Shown: one piece after another, positions 55,201 to 57,869 of the stretch
Layout of the letters: each line of letters opens with the position of its first letter
Position numbering within the stretch: position 1 is the stretch's first letter
Source: Tridacna crocea
Taxonomy: Eukaryota; Mollusca; Bivalvia; Cardiida; Cardiidae
Assembly (NCBI GenBank): GCA_943736015.1
Contig: OX031063.1
Coordinates: 40,068,672-40,132,671, forward strand
Reading direction: 5' to 3'
Length of the DNA: 64,000 nt
Made by a program: the position numbers and the translations under genes
Notes under the pieces: generated by a model
Database searches by the model: none
What the model was told of the DNA's origin: nothing
Seen by the model: only the letters and a program-made list of their open reading frames with translations

Positions 55201-56185
55201 TTCCCACTTAATTCTTTACCAAATGACAAAATTTTAGGTTTGTCCAAATCGAAACCATTTGCAGACGACAAAATAAAAGTGACTGAAAATTTGAAATTAG
55301 TTTTGTGAAGAGTAGAAAATATTGTGGGAAAAGGAGAAAATGCTGAACAATTATTGTGGTGTTCTTTACAATGGTCACAAAATATTAATCATGTAAAAAG
55401 ACTGATGTCCTAAATACAGAATGACAAATTTTTACACTCCTTCAGTTGGACTTATCCAAATTCAAAGCATTTGCAGATACCAAAAAAAAAATGAAGCTCA
55501 TTGTGGGGCAGGGTTTTCCCTAGTCTCATACTGTGGTCATTTAGCAACTTTTAACCCTTTACCACACAATCCCTAGTTTTAACGAACCTAATGAGAAGAC
55601 CTTTTGAAACACTGCAGGAAAAGGAGAAACCAGCATTTTCTCCTTTTCAAACAATGTTTTCTCCACTTCTCAAATCATATTTCAAATAACTCATTACTAT
55701 AGTCACATTTTAGTGATTTTACCACACCAAACACTGTTGCAATCTACAACAACCCAAGTTGCGCTAAGTTATCTAAAGGATGACATCAACAACACTTCTG
55801 TTACTATAACAAGTTGTTCACATCATCCACCCTGGCAAAAATGGACATCCATGAGATACTATCATGTTAAATGTTCTGCACAATCTGATCCTAATCTACA
55901 CCTACATAAAATGCAACGGAAGTTATGCTTAACAACCTGAAAGGTACATGTACCATCCTAACTTACCCGATGCTATGCCAACAAGTAACACACACATCCA
56001 CCCAGACCATGCGTCATGCGCACCCTTGAGATACTCAAAGCAGCCATCTTGTTTTTTCTTGACAACCTGCCGGTGGCGCATACGATCCCTAGCAACATCT
56101 CTCAGCCAATCAATGGTGTGGAAATCTTCATACTGACCAATCCCTGGTGGCAGGTCATCCAGTGTGTCCATCAAATTGGATGAAC
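19193..56185 (-). CDS. CLC chloride/proton exchanger, ClC-3/4/5 group (18 coding exons)
   Basis: An intracellular-type 2Cl-/H+ antiporter of endosomal membranes by family. The exons listed below join with matching phases and GT-AG borders to 748 codons plus stop. Counting from the Met in exon 1 (56171) gives 744 residues, close to vertebrate ClC-5 (746). Selectivity filter GSGIP is at 166-170 (Ser 167), gating Glu 210 in GKEGP, proton Glu 267 in FSLEE, inner-gate Tyr 557 in IYDAH, so it should be an exchanger, not a channel. CBS domain 1 is about 583-645, CBS 2 about 682-740, and the end DPDSILFN is the family C-terminus. The vertebrate ClC-5 PPxY ubiquitin-ligase motif is missing (655-664 reads [10 protein letters not shown]). 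The adenine-stacking Tyr 617 of ClC-5 is His 616 here. Introns total about 35 kb and are packed with TTAA palindromic elements. The first exon begins within a codon, so at least one upstream exon exists. Exons: 55967-56185, 54462-54607, 52628-52789, 51319-51525, 49682-49762, 48739-48921, 45281-45370, 43817-43941, 42836-42977, 42101-42186, 40660-40784, 39045-39159, 37637-37732, 26058-26116, 24256-24363, 22830-22948, 20469-20563, 19193-19283. Confidence 0.95.
19359..19429 (+). mobile_element. Family A half element (R end only)
   Basis: TTAACCCTTTACCACACAAT through AAAACACTGTA, then the TTAA of the next copy; the rest is missing. Confidence 0.7.
19426..19654 (+). mobile_element. Family A TTAA element
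   Basis: Complete, with GTAACCAGCATTTTCTTC at the centre. Confidence 0.85.
19651..19954 (+). mobile_element. Two degraded family A pieces in tandem
   Basis: 19656-19775 keeps core and L end (TTTTGTCGTCTTTTACAACA); 19776-19954 keeps R arm, a deleted core and an L end before TTAA. Confidence 0.6.
20115..20314 (-). mobile_element. Family A element
   Basis: L arm shortened (CAACAAATTTCAGCAG); hairpin GCTGGTTATCAGC; right TTAA decayed. Confidence 0.75.
20335..20431 (-). mobile_element. Family A fragment (right half)
   Basis: Starts in the hairpin (ACTGGTAACCAGCATTTTC) and runs to an R end near CLC exon 17. Confidence 0.6.
20469..20563 (-). CDS. CLC exon 17 (CBS2)
   Basis: Acceptor CTTCAG, donor GTATGT. 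Encodes [20 protein letters not shown] and [11 protein letters not shown]; ends two bases into a Gly codon. Confidence 0.93.
20615..20776 (-). mobile_element. Family A element lacking the left hairpin arm
   Basis: The L arm runs directly into CAGCATTTTCTCCTTTCCCA, so about 65 bp are deleted. Confidence 0.7.
20795..22415 (-). mobile_element. Family A TTAA element interrupted by a 1.4 kb insertion
   Basis: 20795-20910 ends in ACATTGTGGGA and 22310-22415 resumes with AAAGGAGAAAATGCTGG. Joined, they restore the usual GTGGGAAAAGGAG without gained or lost bases. Confidence 0.88.
20911..22309 (+). mobile_element. Tandem-repeat (pearl-like) element, complete
   Basis: Starts ACAAGAGCGGCAAATTGTCG, with subterminal GATACGCCCGTC at 20934-20945. 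About eight units of about 156 bp follow, marked by GGGCAATAACTCAAAAATTA, GAGATCTATCCACCCATG and CCTAGCTAGTATAGTTTTGG. A GC-rich CGCCCGCCCGGACGCCCGCC stretch precedes the 3' hairpin CCCGTC-TTC-GACGGG and CGTATAA. The 3' GACGGGCGTAT is the complement of the 5' motif. No reading frame for a transposase. Exact ends are given by the family A copy it sits in. Confidence 0.88.
22500..22740 (-). mobile_element. SINE-like element, diverged
   Basis: TGGCATTTTCAACATTATTT then CAGTTATATCGCAGCACC, ATCCATACTTTCCTAAAG and TTTACCAGTGCTCCACA. Same family as 18625-18770 but longer. Confidence 0.6.
22830..22948 (-). CDS. CLC exon 16 (inter-CBS linker)
   Basis: Acceptor TGCTCCAG, donor GTAAGA. Encodes [20 protein letters not shown] to LKLRKILDL. 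The ClC-5 PPxY region corresponds to [10 protein letters not shown], with no PPxY. Confidence 0.92.
23039..23269 (+). mobile_element. Family A element with A-to-B intermediate hairpin
   Basis: Core GGAGAAATTGCTCGTAACAA and GCAATTTCTCC: both arms carry the ATTGC change typical of family B while keeping GGAG/CTCC of family A. An L-end fragment adjoins at 22990-23038. Confidence 0.8.
23270..23453 (-). mobile_element. Family A element, degraded
   Basis: GAAAACAGTGTGGGG, AAATGCTGCTTTCCAGCATT and a long T run at 23380-23397. Confidence 0.55.
23984..24129. repeat. Foldback element, about 59 bp arms
   Basis: ACAATACTGAATT, GCAGAACCAG and TTTGGACGAGGC at left are mirrored by GCCTCGTCCAAA, CTGGTTCTACTG and AATTCAGTATTGT at right. 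The loop is about 26 bp. Confidence 0.8.
24256..24363 (-). CDS. CLC exon 15 (CBS1)
   Basis: Acceptor TTTTCCAG, donor GTAGGA. Encodes [20 protein letters not shown] and [15 protein letters not shown]. His 616 stands where ClC-5 has its ATP-stacking Tyr. Confidence 0.93.
24482..24710 (+). mobile_element. Family A TTAA element with paired arm change
   Basis: AAAACACTGTGGG faces CCCACAGTGTTTT: T to C on one arm, A to G on the other. Confidence 0.88.
24745..24935 (+). mobile_element. Family A element, degraded
   Basis: CAATCCCGAGTTCAACGACC at left, TTGGACAAAGGCTAAAATTT at right, hairpin mostly lost. Confidence 0.55.
24932..25179 (-). mobile_element. Family A element with duplicated hairpin tip
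   Basis: The tip AATGCTGGTTACCAGCATT occurs twice in a row (25064-25101). Shares its left TTAA with the previous piece. Confidence 0.85.
25275..25515. mobile_element. Family D inverted-repeat element
   Basis: GGACATTTGCGTAAAGTGTC at left, AAACATTTACGCAAATATCC at right; inner CAGCCTGCACAGGCT and CAGGCTGATCTGAGAC palindromes, as at 95-357. Confidence 0.75.
25527..25697 (-). mobile_element. Family A element, degraded
   Basis: GAATGCTGGTTACAAGCAATT and CCACAATGATTTCAAAG. A second very decayed copy lies at 25838-25985. Confidence 0.4.
26058..26116 (-). CDS. CLC exon 14 (CBS1)
   Basis: A 59 bp exon; acceptor TTTCAG, donor GTATGT. Encodes [19 protein letters not shown]. Phases fit exons 13 and 15 exactly. 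Confidence 0.9.
26301..26529 (+). mobile_element. Family A TTAA element
   Basis: Complete; tip reads GCTGGCCACCAGC. Confidence 0.88.
26967..27100 (+). mobile_element. Family A element with internal deletion
   Basis: R arm joined to the distal L arm, hairpin missing. Confidence 0.5.
27117..27345 (+). mobile_element. Family A element
   Basis: Hairpin GCTGTTAACCAGC; right TTAA intact. Confidence 0.8.
27405..27480 (+). mobile_element. Family A fragment (R arm)
   Basis: CTCTTTCCATACAGTCCTGC to AAAACGCTGTG, then unrelated sequence. Confidence 0.5.
27762..27934 (+). mobile_element. Minimal tandem-repeat (pearl-like) element
   Basis: 5' end AACAAAAGGGTAATGATGGC with CACTGCACTGGC; 3' end CTGGCCTTTAGCCAGTGGAG then CTAA. 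No array remains; a family A L-end fragment (27806-27856) lies inside. Confidence 0.6.
28100..28327 (+). mobile_element. Family A element
   Basis: Hairpin intact except CCAGCG at the tip and CCCACACTAAT on the right stem. Confidence 0.82.
28548..28985 (+). mobile_element. Tandem-repeat (pearl-like) element, degraded
   Basis: 5' region GGTCATCATGGCCCTAAATT then GCTCACCTCAG; 3' region CACTCTGAGCACTTATGCTC then AGGTGTGTTAGA, a decayed form of the 36098-36124 hairpin. Confidence 0.5.
29247..29434 (-). mobile_element. Family A element
   Basis: L end truncated; core AAGTGCTGGTTATCAGTATT. Confidence 0.75.
29431..29650 (+). mobile_element. Family A element, second of three in a row
   Basis: Shares a TTAA with both neighbours; R arm short. 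Confidence 0.82.
29647..29874 (-). mobile_element. Family A element, third of three
   Basis: Perfect hairpin with GCTGGTTACCAGC; right TTAA changed to CTAA. Confidence 0.85.
30173..30401 (+). mobile_element. Family A TTAA element
   Basis: Complete and little diverged. Confidence 0.88.
30844..31001 (-). CDS. Candidate exon 2 of an unrecognised gene nested in a CLC intron
   Basis: On the minus strand an acceptor ending GTCATGATACAG opens a frame of 52 codons ([20 protein letters not shown] ... [11 protein letters not shown]) ending in TAA. It supplies the two bases needed after exon 1 (31793-31910), so the join is in phase. The middle is hydrophobic and probably helical. No family recognised. 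Confidence 0.3.
31261..31335 (+). mobile_element. tRNA-derived sequence, probably SINE head
   Basis: TAATGGTTAGTATATCTGAC resembles an A box region and GGTTCGATACC matches the B box; TCGTAAC sits where a Thr (CGT) anticodon loop would be. The 5' acceptor strand does not pair with the 3' GTTGCGCC, so a working tRNA is unlikely. Confidence 0.6.
31793..31910 (-). CDS. Candidate first exon of an unrecognised gene nested in a CLC intron
   Basis: ATG in a good context (ACAATGGCGG) opens [20 protein letters not shown] and [19 protein letters not shown], then a donor CAG|GTAACT after the first base of a codon. Acidic then amphipathic helical sequence, more protein-like than nearby chance frames. Same strand as CLC, inside its 11.5 kb intron. 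With exon 30844-31001 the product would be 91 residues. It could also be an alternative CLC promoter exon, or chance. Confidence 0.4.
32226..32327. repeat. Long near-perfect foldback, about 41 bp arms
   Basis: GGTTAGAGCACAAAAAGAGA at left returns as TCTCTTTTTTGTGCTCTAACC at right, with GAATTCTTCGAGAAAATAAA inside. Only one base of length difference. The loop holds a second small hairpin, GGCGC-AGA-GCGCC. Confidence 0.92.
32340..32569 (-). mobile_element. Family A TTAA element
   Basis: Begins 13 bp after the foldback; hairpin intact to CCCACATTTTTTT. Confidence 0.85.
32938..33177. mobile_element. Family D inverted-repeat element
   Basis: AGGGGCATTCGGACATTATG at left, CTAATGTCCAAATGCCCCTT at right, with CAGTCCACACAGGCTAATC and GCGCAGGCTGATCCG inside. 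Confidence 0.75.
33212..33396 (-). mobile_element. Family A element, core deleted
   Basis: L arm with ATTAAAAGCATTTTGGAGAT; R arm CCTCAGGGTCATTAAAACTC; hairpin gone. Confidence 0.55.
34339..34496 (-). mobile_element. Family A TTAA element, shortened
   Basis: TTAA to TTAA, 158 bp; L arm and R arm both have deletions. Confidence 0.72.
34497..34690 (+). mobile_element. Family A element, degraded
   Basis: AAAATGCTCAAAACCAGTAT core; L end TTTGTTGTGTGATCATGA. Confidence 0.55.
34875..36124 (+). mobile_element. Tandem-repeat (pearl-like) element, complete
   Basis: 5' ACAAGAGGGCCAAGATGGCC with GCTCACCTG at 34902-34910; about five units of about 175 bp marked by CACCAGAGCCATGTTTCTT and GAAAAGGGTCACCCAAGGAA; then GTTGCCATGGCAACCAGA; 3' hairpin TGAGCACG-T-CGTGCTCA at 36098-36114 and GGTGAGCTAA. 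The 3' CAGGTGAGC complements the 5' motif. The hairpin plus CTAA end is Helitron-like. Confidence 0.85.
36161..36383 (+). mobile_element. Family A element
   Basis: GCTGGTAACTAGC tip; L end lacks the GTTTGG step (GTCGTAAAGAG). Confidence 0.8.
36380..36589 (+). mobile_element. Family A element, left stem deleted
   Basis: CTTTTGACAAAATGCTGGTA: about 20 bp of the left stem are missing. Shares the left TTAA. Confidence 0.75.
36640..36795 (-). mobile_element. Family A element, degraded
   Basis: GATAGAAAACATTGCATG, ATTCTGGTAACCAACACTTT and TTGGTAAAAG. Confidence 0.45.
36901..37126 (-). mobile_element. Family A TTAA element, diverged
   Basis: TTAA to TTAA; hairpin GTGTTGGTATGCAGC. Confidence 0.7.
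37187..37408 (+). mobile_element. Family A element
   Basis: Left TTAA lost; tip GATGGTGACCAGC. Confidence 0.8.
37405..37631 (+). mobile_element. Family A TTAA element touching the CLC exon 13 splice donor
   Basis: Ends in the TTAA at 37628-37631, which is positions 6-9 of the CLC intron (GTATGTTAA on the minus strand). Hairpin tip deleted by two bases (GCTGCGACCAGC). Confidence 0.88.
37637..37732 (-). CDS. CLC exon 13 (inner-gate Tyr, start of CBS1)
   Basis: Acceptor TTTTGATTAG, donor GTATGT. Encodes [20 protein letters not shown] and [11 protein letters not shown]; the first codon is Tyr 557, equivalent to ClC-5 Tyr 558. Confidence 0.93.
37850..38035 (+). mobile_element. Family A element, degraded
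   Basis: CTTTTGAAAACATTTTGG and AATGCTAGTAAACACCATT. Confidence 0.5.
38055..38283 (-). mobile_element. Family B TTAA element
   Basis: Complete: TTAACCCTTTACTCCATAAG to TACACGGTTAA; hairpin GAAATTGCTCGTCACGAGC. Confidence 0.9.
38330..38584 (+). mobile_element. Two short degraded family A copies
   Basis: 38330-38470 with AAATGCTGGTAATCAGTGTT; 38469-38584 with a compact hairpin GGGAAAATGCTGGTAGCCAG. Confidence 0.55.
38578..38790 (+). mobile_element. Family B element with shortened perfect hairpin
   Basis: The tip is deleted symmetrically: AAAAGGTGAAATTTCACCTTTT remains a perfect palindrome within GTGGC/GCCAC. Confidence 0.88.
38787..38945 (+). mobile_element. Family A L-end fragments
   Basis: Two L-type ends in a row (CCAGTCTACAATATTGC and TGGTCAAGTCTAAAATTTTG); no core. 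Confidence 0.5.
39045..39159 (-). CDS. CLC exon 12 (helices O-Q region)
   Basis: Acceptor CTTCATTACAG, donor GTATCC. Encodes [20 protein letters not shown] and [17 protein letters not shown]. Confidence 0.93.
39440..39600 (-). mobile_element. Family A element, degraded
   Basis: AAAATACTGGTTACTCGCAATT and TTTAGTAAAGGATC. Confidence 0.45.
39728..40221 (-). mobile_element. SINE-like retroelement with 12-bp target duplication
   Basis: Flanked by CTTTAGAAAACA at 39716-39727 and 40222-40233. A simple ATGAATGAATGAATT tail is at the left, so it reads on the minus strand from GTCCCCGTGGGGTCCCGGGG. Two related internal blocks carry ATGTCGTA(G/A)AAGGCGAC. No reading frame. Confidence 0.8.
40028..40543. 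repeat. Exact 258-bp tandem duplication
   Basis: 40028-40285 is repeated at 40286-40543 with no difference seen. The unit includes part of the SINE-like element and the family A core (GGAAAAGAAAATGCTGGTAA). Confidence 0.92.
40660..40784 (-). CDS. CLC exon 11 (helices N-O region)
   Basis: Acceptor CTTTTCAG, donor GTAAAC. Encodes [20 protein letters not shown] and [21 protein letters not shown]. Confidence 0.93.
40821..41049 (-). mobile_element. Family A TTAA element
   Basis: 36 bp upstream of exon 11. L arm left; centre GGTAACC, the opposite of most copies in this orientation. Confidence 0.88.
41459..41685 (-). mobile_element. Family A element, diverged
   Basis: AAATGCTGATTACCTGCATTT core. 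Confidence 0.65.
41784..42012 (+). mobile_element. Family B TTAA element
   Basis: Complete; hairpin GAAATTGCTCATCACGAGC. Confidence 0.9.
42101..42186 (-). CDS. CLC exon 10 (second chloride-site helix)
   Basis: Acceptor TGATTTCAG, donor GTAAGT. Encodes [20 protein letters not shown] and GIGMEQLV, carrying the conserved GLFIPS of helix N. Confidence 0.93.
42365..42560 (-). mobile_element. Family A element, very degraded
   Basis: Only AAACAACAATATTCTAGAC and the TCATGGTTGCTACAGGTTAA end are recognisable. Confidence 0.3.
42836..42977 (-). CDS. CLC exon 9 (extracytosolic loop and helix L-M region)
   Basis: Acceptor CTATTTCAG, donor GTGAGT. Encodes [20 protein letters not shown] and [27 protein letters not shown]. 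The loop before GVKRALWQ is the most diverged part. Confidence 0.92.
43093..43468 (+). mobile_element. Two incomplete family A copies
   Basis: 43093-43215 has R arm and hairpin (ATACTGCTAAATAGCAT); 43276-43468 has R arm, damaged core and L end. Confidence 0.6.
43508..43736 (-). mobile_element. Family A element
   Basis: Complete except the left TTAA (GTAACTC); stem GCTGGAAAAGG/CCTTTTCC. Confidence 0.86.
43817..43941 (-). CDS. CLC exon 8
   Basis: Acceptor ATATTTCAG, donor GTAGGT. Encodes [20 protein letters not shown] and [21 protein letters not shown]. Confidence 0.93.
44030..44931 (+). mobile_element. Tandem-repeat (pearl-like) element, complete
   Basis: 5' ACAAGAGGGCCATGATGGCC with GCTCCACTGG at 44057-44066; about three units of about 165 bp marked by AAATTTGGTAG(C/A)CCTAGGC and CCATGTAAAACTTGT; GCAATGGCAACCAGACTTTT; then GGACGGACGGATGCACAGAC, hairpin CTGGC-CTTCT-GCCAG and TGGAGCTAA. 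The 3' CCAGTGGAGC is the exact complement of the 5' motif. Confidence 0.85.
45070..45225 (-). mobile_element. Family A element, very degraded
   Basis: GTCCAAATTGAAAGCATTTC and CTTTTCCCATGGTAATTTCC only. Confidence 0.35.
45281..45370 (-). CDS. CLC exon 7
   Basis: Acceptor GCTTTTTCAG, donor GTAAGT. Encodes [20 protein letters not shown] and [10 protein letters not shown]. Confidence 0.93.
45547..45680 (+). repeat. Dispersed repeat F, copy 1
   Basis: GGCCAGAATTTTTTTATAAG then TTGATTTAC and TTAGGGTCGGGGGAC, shared with the complement of 48345-48472. Possibly the end of a retroelement; type unknown. Confidence 0.5.
46310..47062 (+). mobile_element. Tandem-repeat (pearl-like) element with GTATAA end
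   Basis: About four units of about 152 bp marked by AAAGGGCAATAACTCT, TATATGAAGTTTGAAG and TTTGGAAGTTATGCCCC; 3' hairpin ACATCCCCCAT / ATGGGGGGTAT then AA. The 5' end is unclear. Several units drift in sequence. Confidence 0.65.
48172..48210. repeat. Hairpin with perfect 13-bp arms
   Basis: ATTTTCGCCAGTT, 13-base loop, AACTGGCGAAAAT. Confidence 0.85.
48345..48472 (-). repeat. Dispersed repeat F, copy 2
   Basis: Complement begins GGCGAGAATTTTTTTATTAG and TTGATTTACAAACCCGCCG, then CCGCCGACCCTAA. Confidence 0.5.
48739..48921 (-). CDS. CLC exon 6
   Basis: Acceptor TTTCTACAG, donor GTAAGT. Encodes [40 protein letters not shown] and [21 protein letters not shown], nearly identical to vertebrate ClC-3/4/5. 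Confidence 0.95.
49089..49317 (-). mobile_element. Family A TTAA element with paired arm change
   Basis: AAAACACTGTGGG faces CCTACAGTGTTTT; one extra A in the right arm (CAGCAATTTTC). Confidence 0.88.
49682..49762 (-). CDS. CLC exon 5 (proton glutamate)
   Basis: Acceptor GTTTCCAG, donor GTAAGT. Encodes [20 protein letters not shown] and VLFSLEE; the last Glu (267) matches ClC-5 Glu 268. Confidence 0.95.
50000..50210 (+). repeat. Dispersed repeat E
   Basis: Begins AACAAGAGCTTCACATAGCG and GAGGGGCTTGTCAAAGAAAT; contains TAAAAGTCACAAGCACAAC and CATCATAGAGATTTATTGTT. Also at 61795-61990 and, partly, 9590-9680. Confidence 0.65.
50415..50648 (+). CDS. Short open frame of unknown origin, 77 codons
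   Basis: ATG at 50415 to TAA at 50646, in a CLC intron on the opposite strand. The product is Lys/Glu-rich ([20 protein letters not shown], then [20 protein letters not shown]) and looks more coding-like than nearby frames. No family recognised; it may be a transposon fragment or a pseudogene piece. Confidence 0.25.
   Translation: MESTRPVTMRTFTSPTKVTKEEDVHGIQKAAEFNKRYKKFPPAHVQFLLDRFAKFKYIESKTEGRVFFIKSLCTDSF
50737..50965 (-). mobile_element. Family A TTAA element
   Basis: Complete; a T run (50825-50833) in the L arm. Confidence 0.88.
50962..51186 (-). mobile_element. Family A TTAA element, sharing a TTAA
   Basis: Diverged L arm; core GCTGGTTACCAGTATTTTC. Confidence 0.8.
51319..51525 (-). 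CDS. CLC exon 4 (gating glutamate)
   Basis: Acceptor TTCACTTCAG, donor GTTAGT. Encodes [20 protein letters not shown] through [18 protein letters not shown] to GSNEAKKRE. Glu 210 in GKEGP is the gate. Confidence 0.95.
51790..51905 (+). mobile_element. 3' end of a degraded tandem-repeat (pearl-like) element
   Basis: GCCAGACACAACATGATTAT and TTGAACACTTTGCGCTCAGA then AGAGCTAAAAA, resembling 36070-36124. Confidence 0.4.
51957..52186 (+). mobile_element. Family A element
   Basis: Left TTAA reads TAAA; hairpin ATGCTGGTAAATGGCAT. Confidence 0.82.
52308..52559 (-). mobile_element. Family A element with small duplication
   Basis: TTTTCTCCTGTTCCAACAA is followed by a second TTTTCTCCTTTTCCAACAA. Confidence 0.65.
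52628..52789 (-). CDS. CLC exon 3 (selectivity filter)
   Basis: Acceptor TCATTTTCAG, donor GTAAGA. Encodes [40 protein letters not shown] and [14 protein letters not shown]. Ser 167 is the chloride-coordinating residue. Confidence 0.94.
52838..53065 (-). mobile_element. Family A TTAA element
   Basis: Left stem GTGGCAAAAAAAGAAAATG is damaged; rest intact. Confidence 0.85.
53062..53290 (+). mobile_element. Family A TTAA element, sharing a TTAA
   Basis: ACACTGTAGG faces CCCACAGTGTT, the C/G variant of the stem. Confidence 0.85.
53400..53628 (+). mobile_element. Family B element
   Basis: Left TTAA reads TCGA; stem ATTGTGACAAAAGG and CCTTTTGTCACAAT change together; tip GCTCGTGACGAGC. Confidence 0.88.
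53975..54460 (-). mobile_element. Family A element ending at the CLC exon 2 donor, split by family B
   Basis: An L-end fragment at 53975-54051, core AAAATGCTGATGAACAGCATT at 54110-54185, then after the family B insertion CAGGTCATCAAAACACCGGA and TAGTTTAGTAACAGGATA. The end runs into the donor at 54456-54461. Confidence 0.6.
54197..54424 (+). mobile_element. Family B element nested in family A
   Basis: TTAACCCTTTACTCCATAGA to GGGGTAAAGTGTTCA; right TTAA mutated to TTCA; tip GCTCAGGACGAGC, right stem partly deleted. Confidence 0.85.
54462..54607 (-). CDS. CLC exon 2
   Basis: Acceptor CAATTTCAG, donor GTATCC. Encodes [40 protein letters not shown] and LDEERCSQ. Confidence 0.92.
54688..54878 (+). 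mobile_element. Family A element without hairpin tip
   Basis: AACACTGCAGGAACTCCCAATG: the core is deleted between the outer stems. Confidence 0.78.
54875..55083 (+). mobile_element. Family A element
   Basis: Core AAATGCTGGTAAGCAGCATTT; R arm shortened; shares the junction (CTAA) with the previous copy. Confidence 0.75.
55085..55205 (-). mobile_element. SINE-like element fragment
   Basis: GGTTTTCAACATTACTTCAG, TTACCAGTGCTTTGCAGAAC and CATTCCCAGCCACTGGCTGC, as in 22500-22740. Confidence 0.55.
55209..55344 (-). mobile_element. Family A element cut at the hairpin
   Basis: A complete L half through GGAGAAAATGCTG, then unrelated AACAATTATTGTGG. The break is at the palindrome centre. Confidence 0.8.
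55552..55705 (+). mobile_element. Family A element with shortened hairpin
   Basis: GGAAAAGGAGAAACCAGCAT: left tip lost; right end truncated. Confidence 0.7.
55967..56185 (-). CDS. CLC exon 1 of those found (N-terminus)
   Basis: Acceptor TTTCATTTTCAG, donor GTAAGT. Encodes [40 protein letters not shown] and the first membrane helix to GIAS. The Met at 56171 aligns with the start of ClC-5 (MDFLEEPIPG). Because the exon opens two bases into a codon after an acceptor, further N-terminal coding sequence lies upstream. Confidence 0.92.
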
Positions 56186-56298
56186 CTGAAAATGAAAATA
56201 AAAATCCCATTATACTTGGCCAGACAAGTAATGAAACTGTCCATTTTCCTACTTCAAAGCATTTGCAGACAACAAACCAAATGCTCCAGGTATGTCTT

Positions 56299-56526
56299 TT
56301 AACCCATTGCCACACAATCCCTACTTTTGACGCCCCTGAGAAAGAAGCCTTTAGAAAACATCGTGGGAAAAGGAGAAAATGCTGGTAACCAGCATTTTCT
56401 CCTTTTCCCACAATGTTTTCTACCCTTCACAAAACAATTTTAAATTTTCAGTCACTTTTATCTTGTTGTCTGCAAATGCTTTCAATTTGGACAAACTTAA
56501 AATATTGTCGTTTGGTAATGACTTAA
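56299..56526 (+). mobile_element. Family A TTAA element
   Basis: Complete, little diverged. Confidence 0.88.
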
Positions 56527-56751
56527 CTCTTTACCAAAATATAAAATTTTAGACTTGTCCAAGTTAAAAGCATTTGCAGATGACAAAATAAACATGGTTC
56601 AAAACTCAAAATCGGTTTTGGGAAGGGTAGAAAACATTGAGGGAAAGGAGAAATTGCTGGTTACCAGTATTTTCTTATTTTCCCAAACTGTTTTCAAAAG
56701 GTGTCTTTCTCAGGGTTGTTAAAACTAAGGTTTGTATGGCAAAGAGTAAAA
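56523..56751 (-). mobile_element. Family A element, sharing a TTAA
   Basis: Core AATTGCTGGTTACCAGTATT; right TTAA decayed. Confidence 0.8.
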
Positions 56752-56829
56752 TGTTAGTGAAATGCATCTCAAATAAAAACCTCAAGTCTGACTCTGAGTC
56801 TGTAAGCTGATTCTAACAAAATACCAGAC

Positions 56830-57058
56830 TTAACCTTTACCAAACAATCCCTTGTTTTCACCACTTGGGGAAGTAAGGTTTTTGAAAATCTTTGTGGGAA
56901 AAGGAGAAAATGCTGGTAACCAGCATTTTCTCCTTTACTCACAATGTTTTCTACCCTATGAAAGACAGAAATCATCATTTGAGCTACATTTTAACTGATG
57001 ACTTCAAATGCTTTTGGTTTGATCTGGTCCAAAATTTCATCATGTGGTGAGGAGTTAA
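56830..57058 (+). mobile_element. Family A TTAA element
   Basis: Complete; outer stem diverged (AAAATCTTTGTGGG). Confidence 0.85.
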
Positions 57059-57188
57059 TTTTTTTCTGAAACGGGGCCCAGGTACTTAATTTTTCCCATG
57101 GTCAGAGACCGCACTTCTGATCTCGTATCATTCAAATTTGCCTGGTAAATTTTCCCCGCCATCCACCGTTGTTCGTATATTTTCTTAC

Positions 57189-57237
57189 GGTTGATTGTTT
57201 TGCTGATCTTGATGATTATTCGCATCTTTCCATCCAT
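57189..57237 (-). CDS. Weak candidate for an upstream CLC exon
   Basis: On the minus strand ATG at 57237 opens MDGKMRIIIKISKTIN and reaches ACC|GTAAGA, a strong donor, one base into a codon. That phase fits exon 55967-56185 (giving NRSSNLMD). Known ClC-3 or ClC-5 N-termini are not basic like this, so the match rests on phase and donor only. Confidence 0.22.
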
Positions 57238-57304
57238 AATGATGGAGCACTCCGGAGACAATCTTCAAAATCAATACAAGCCTCTCTCGCTGCGACCTTT
57301 CCAT

Positions 57305-57528
57305 CTCAACCCTTTACCTCACAATCCCAAATTTTCACAACCCTTAGAAAAAAAAGGCTTTTTCAGAACATTGTGGGAAAAGGAGAAAATGCTGGTAACC
57401 AGCATTTTCTCCATTTCCCACAATGTTTCCACCCTATCGTAGATATTCAGCTCAGTACCAATATAATATCATCTGCAGATGTTTTGAGTTTGAGACAGTA
57501 TAAAATTTGTTATTTAGGAAAGATTTAA
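57305..57528 (+). mobile_element. Family A element
   Basis: Left TTAA reads CTCA; hairpin intact. Confidence 0.83.
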
Positions 57529-57700
57529 CCCTTTACCAAAGTAAAAAAAATTAAGATTTGCTGATTGTGAAAGCTTCTGCCGTTGACATAGTAATTGAAA
57601 TGAGATGACAAATGATGAGCTATTCTTTTAGCAAATATTGTGAAGAAAGAAGAAAATGCACTGTCTCTTTTTCTCACAAAGCTTTCTAAGGTTTATTAAT
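57525..57700 (-). mobile_element. Family A element, degraded
   Basis: CCCTTTACCAAAGTAAAAAA and GAAAATGCACTGTCTC. Confidence 0.45.
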
Positions 57701-57862
57701 CCCTTACCAAACAACCCAAACTTTCGATGAACCTGAAAACACTTTGGGAAAAGGAGCAAATGCTCCTTTCCTCACAATGTTTTCTACCCTTCCAGAAACA
57801 ATCTTTGAAATTTGAGTCACAATTACAGTATTTTATTGTCTGCAAATGCTTTTAATCTGTCT
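57697..57862 (+). mobile_element. Family A element with a minimal palindrome
   Basis: The hairpin is reduced to GGAAAAGGAGCAAATGCTCC then TTTCC. Confidence 0.72.
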
Positions 57863-57869
57863 TTAGAAA

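Noticed and set aside
55209-55344. Central hairpins as Rho-independent terminators
   Set aside because: The setting is eukaryotic and the hairpins belong to a transposable family.
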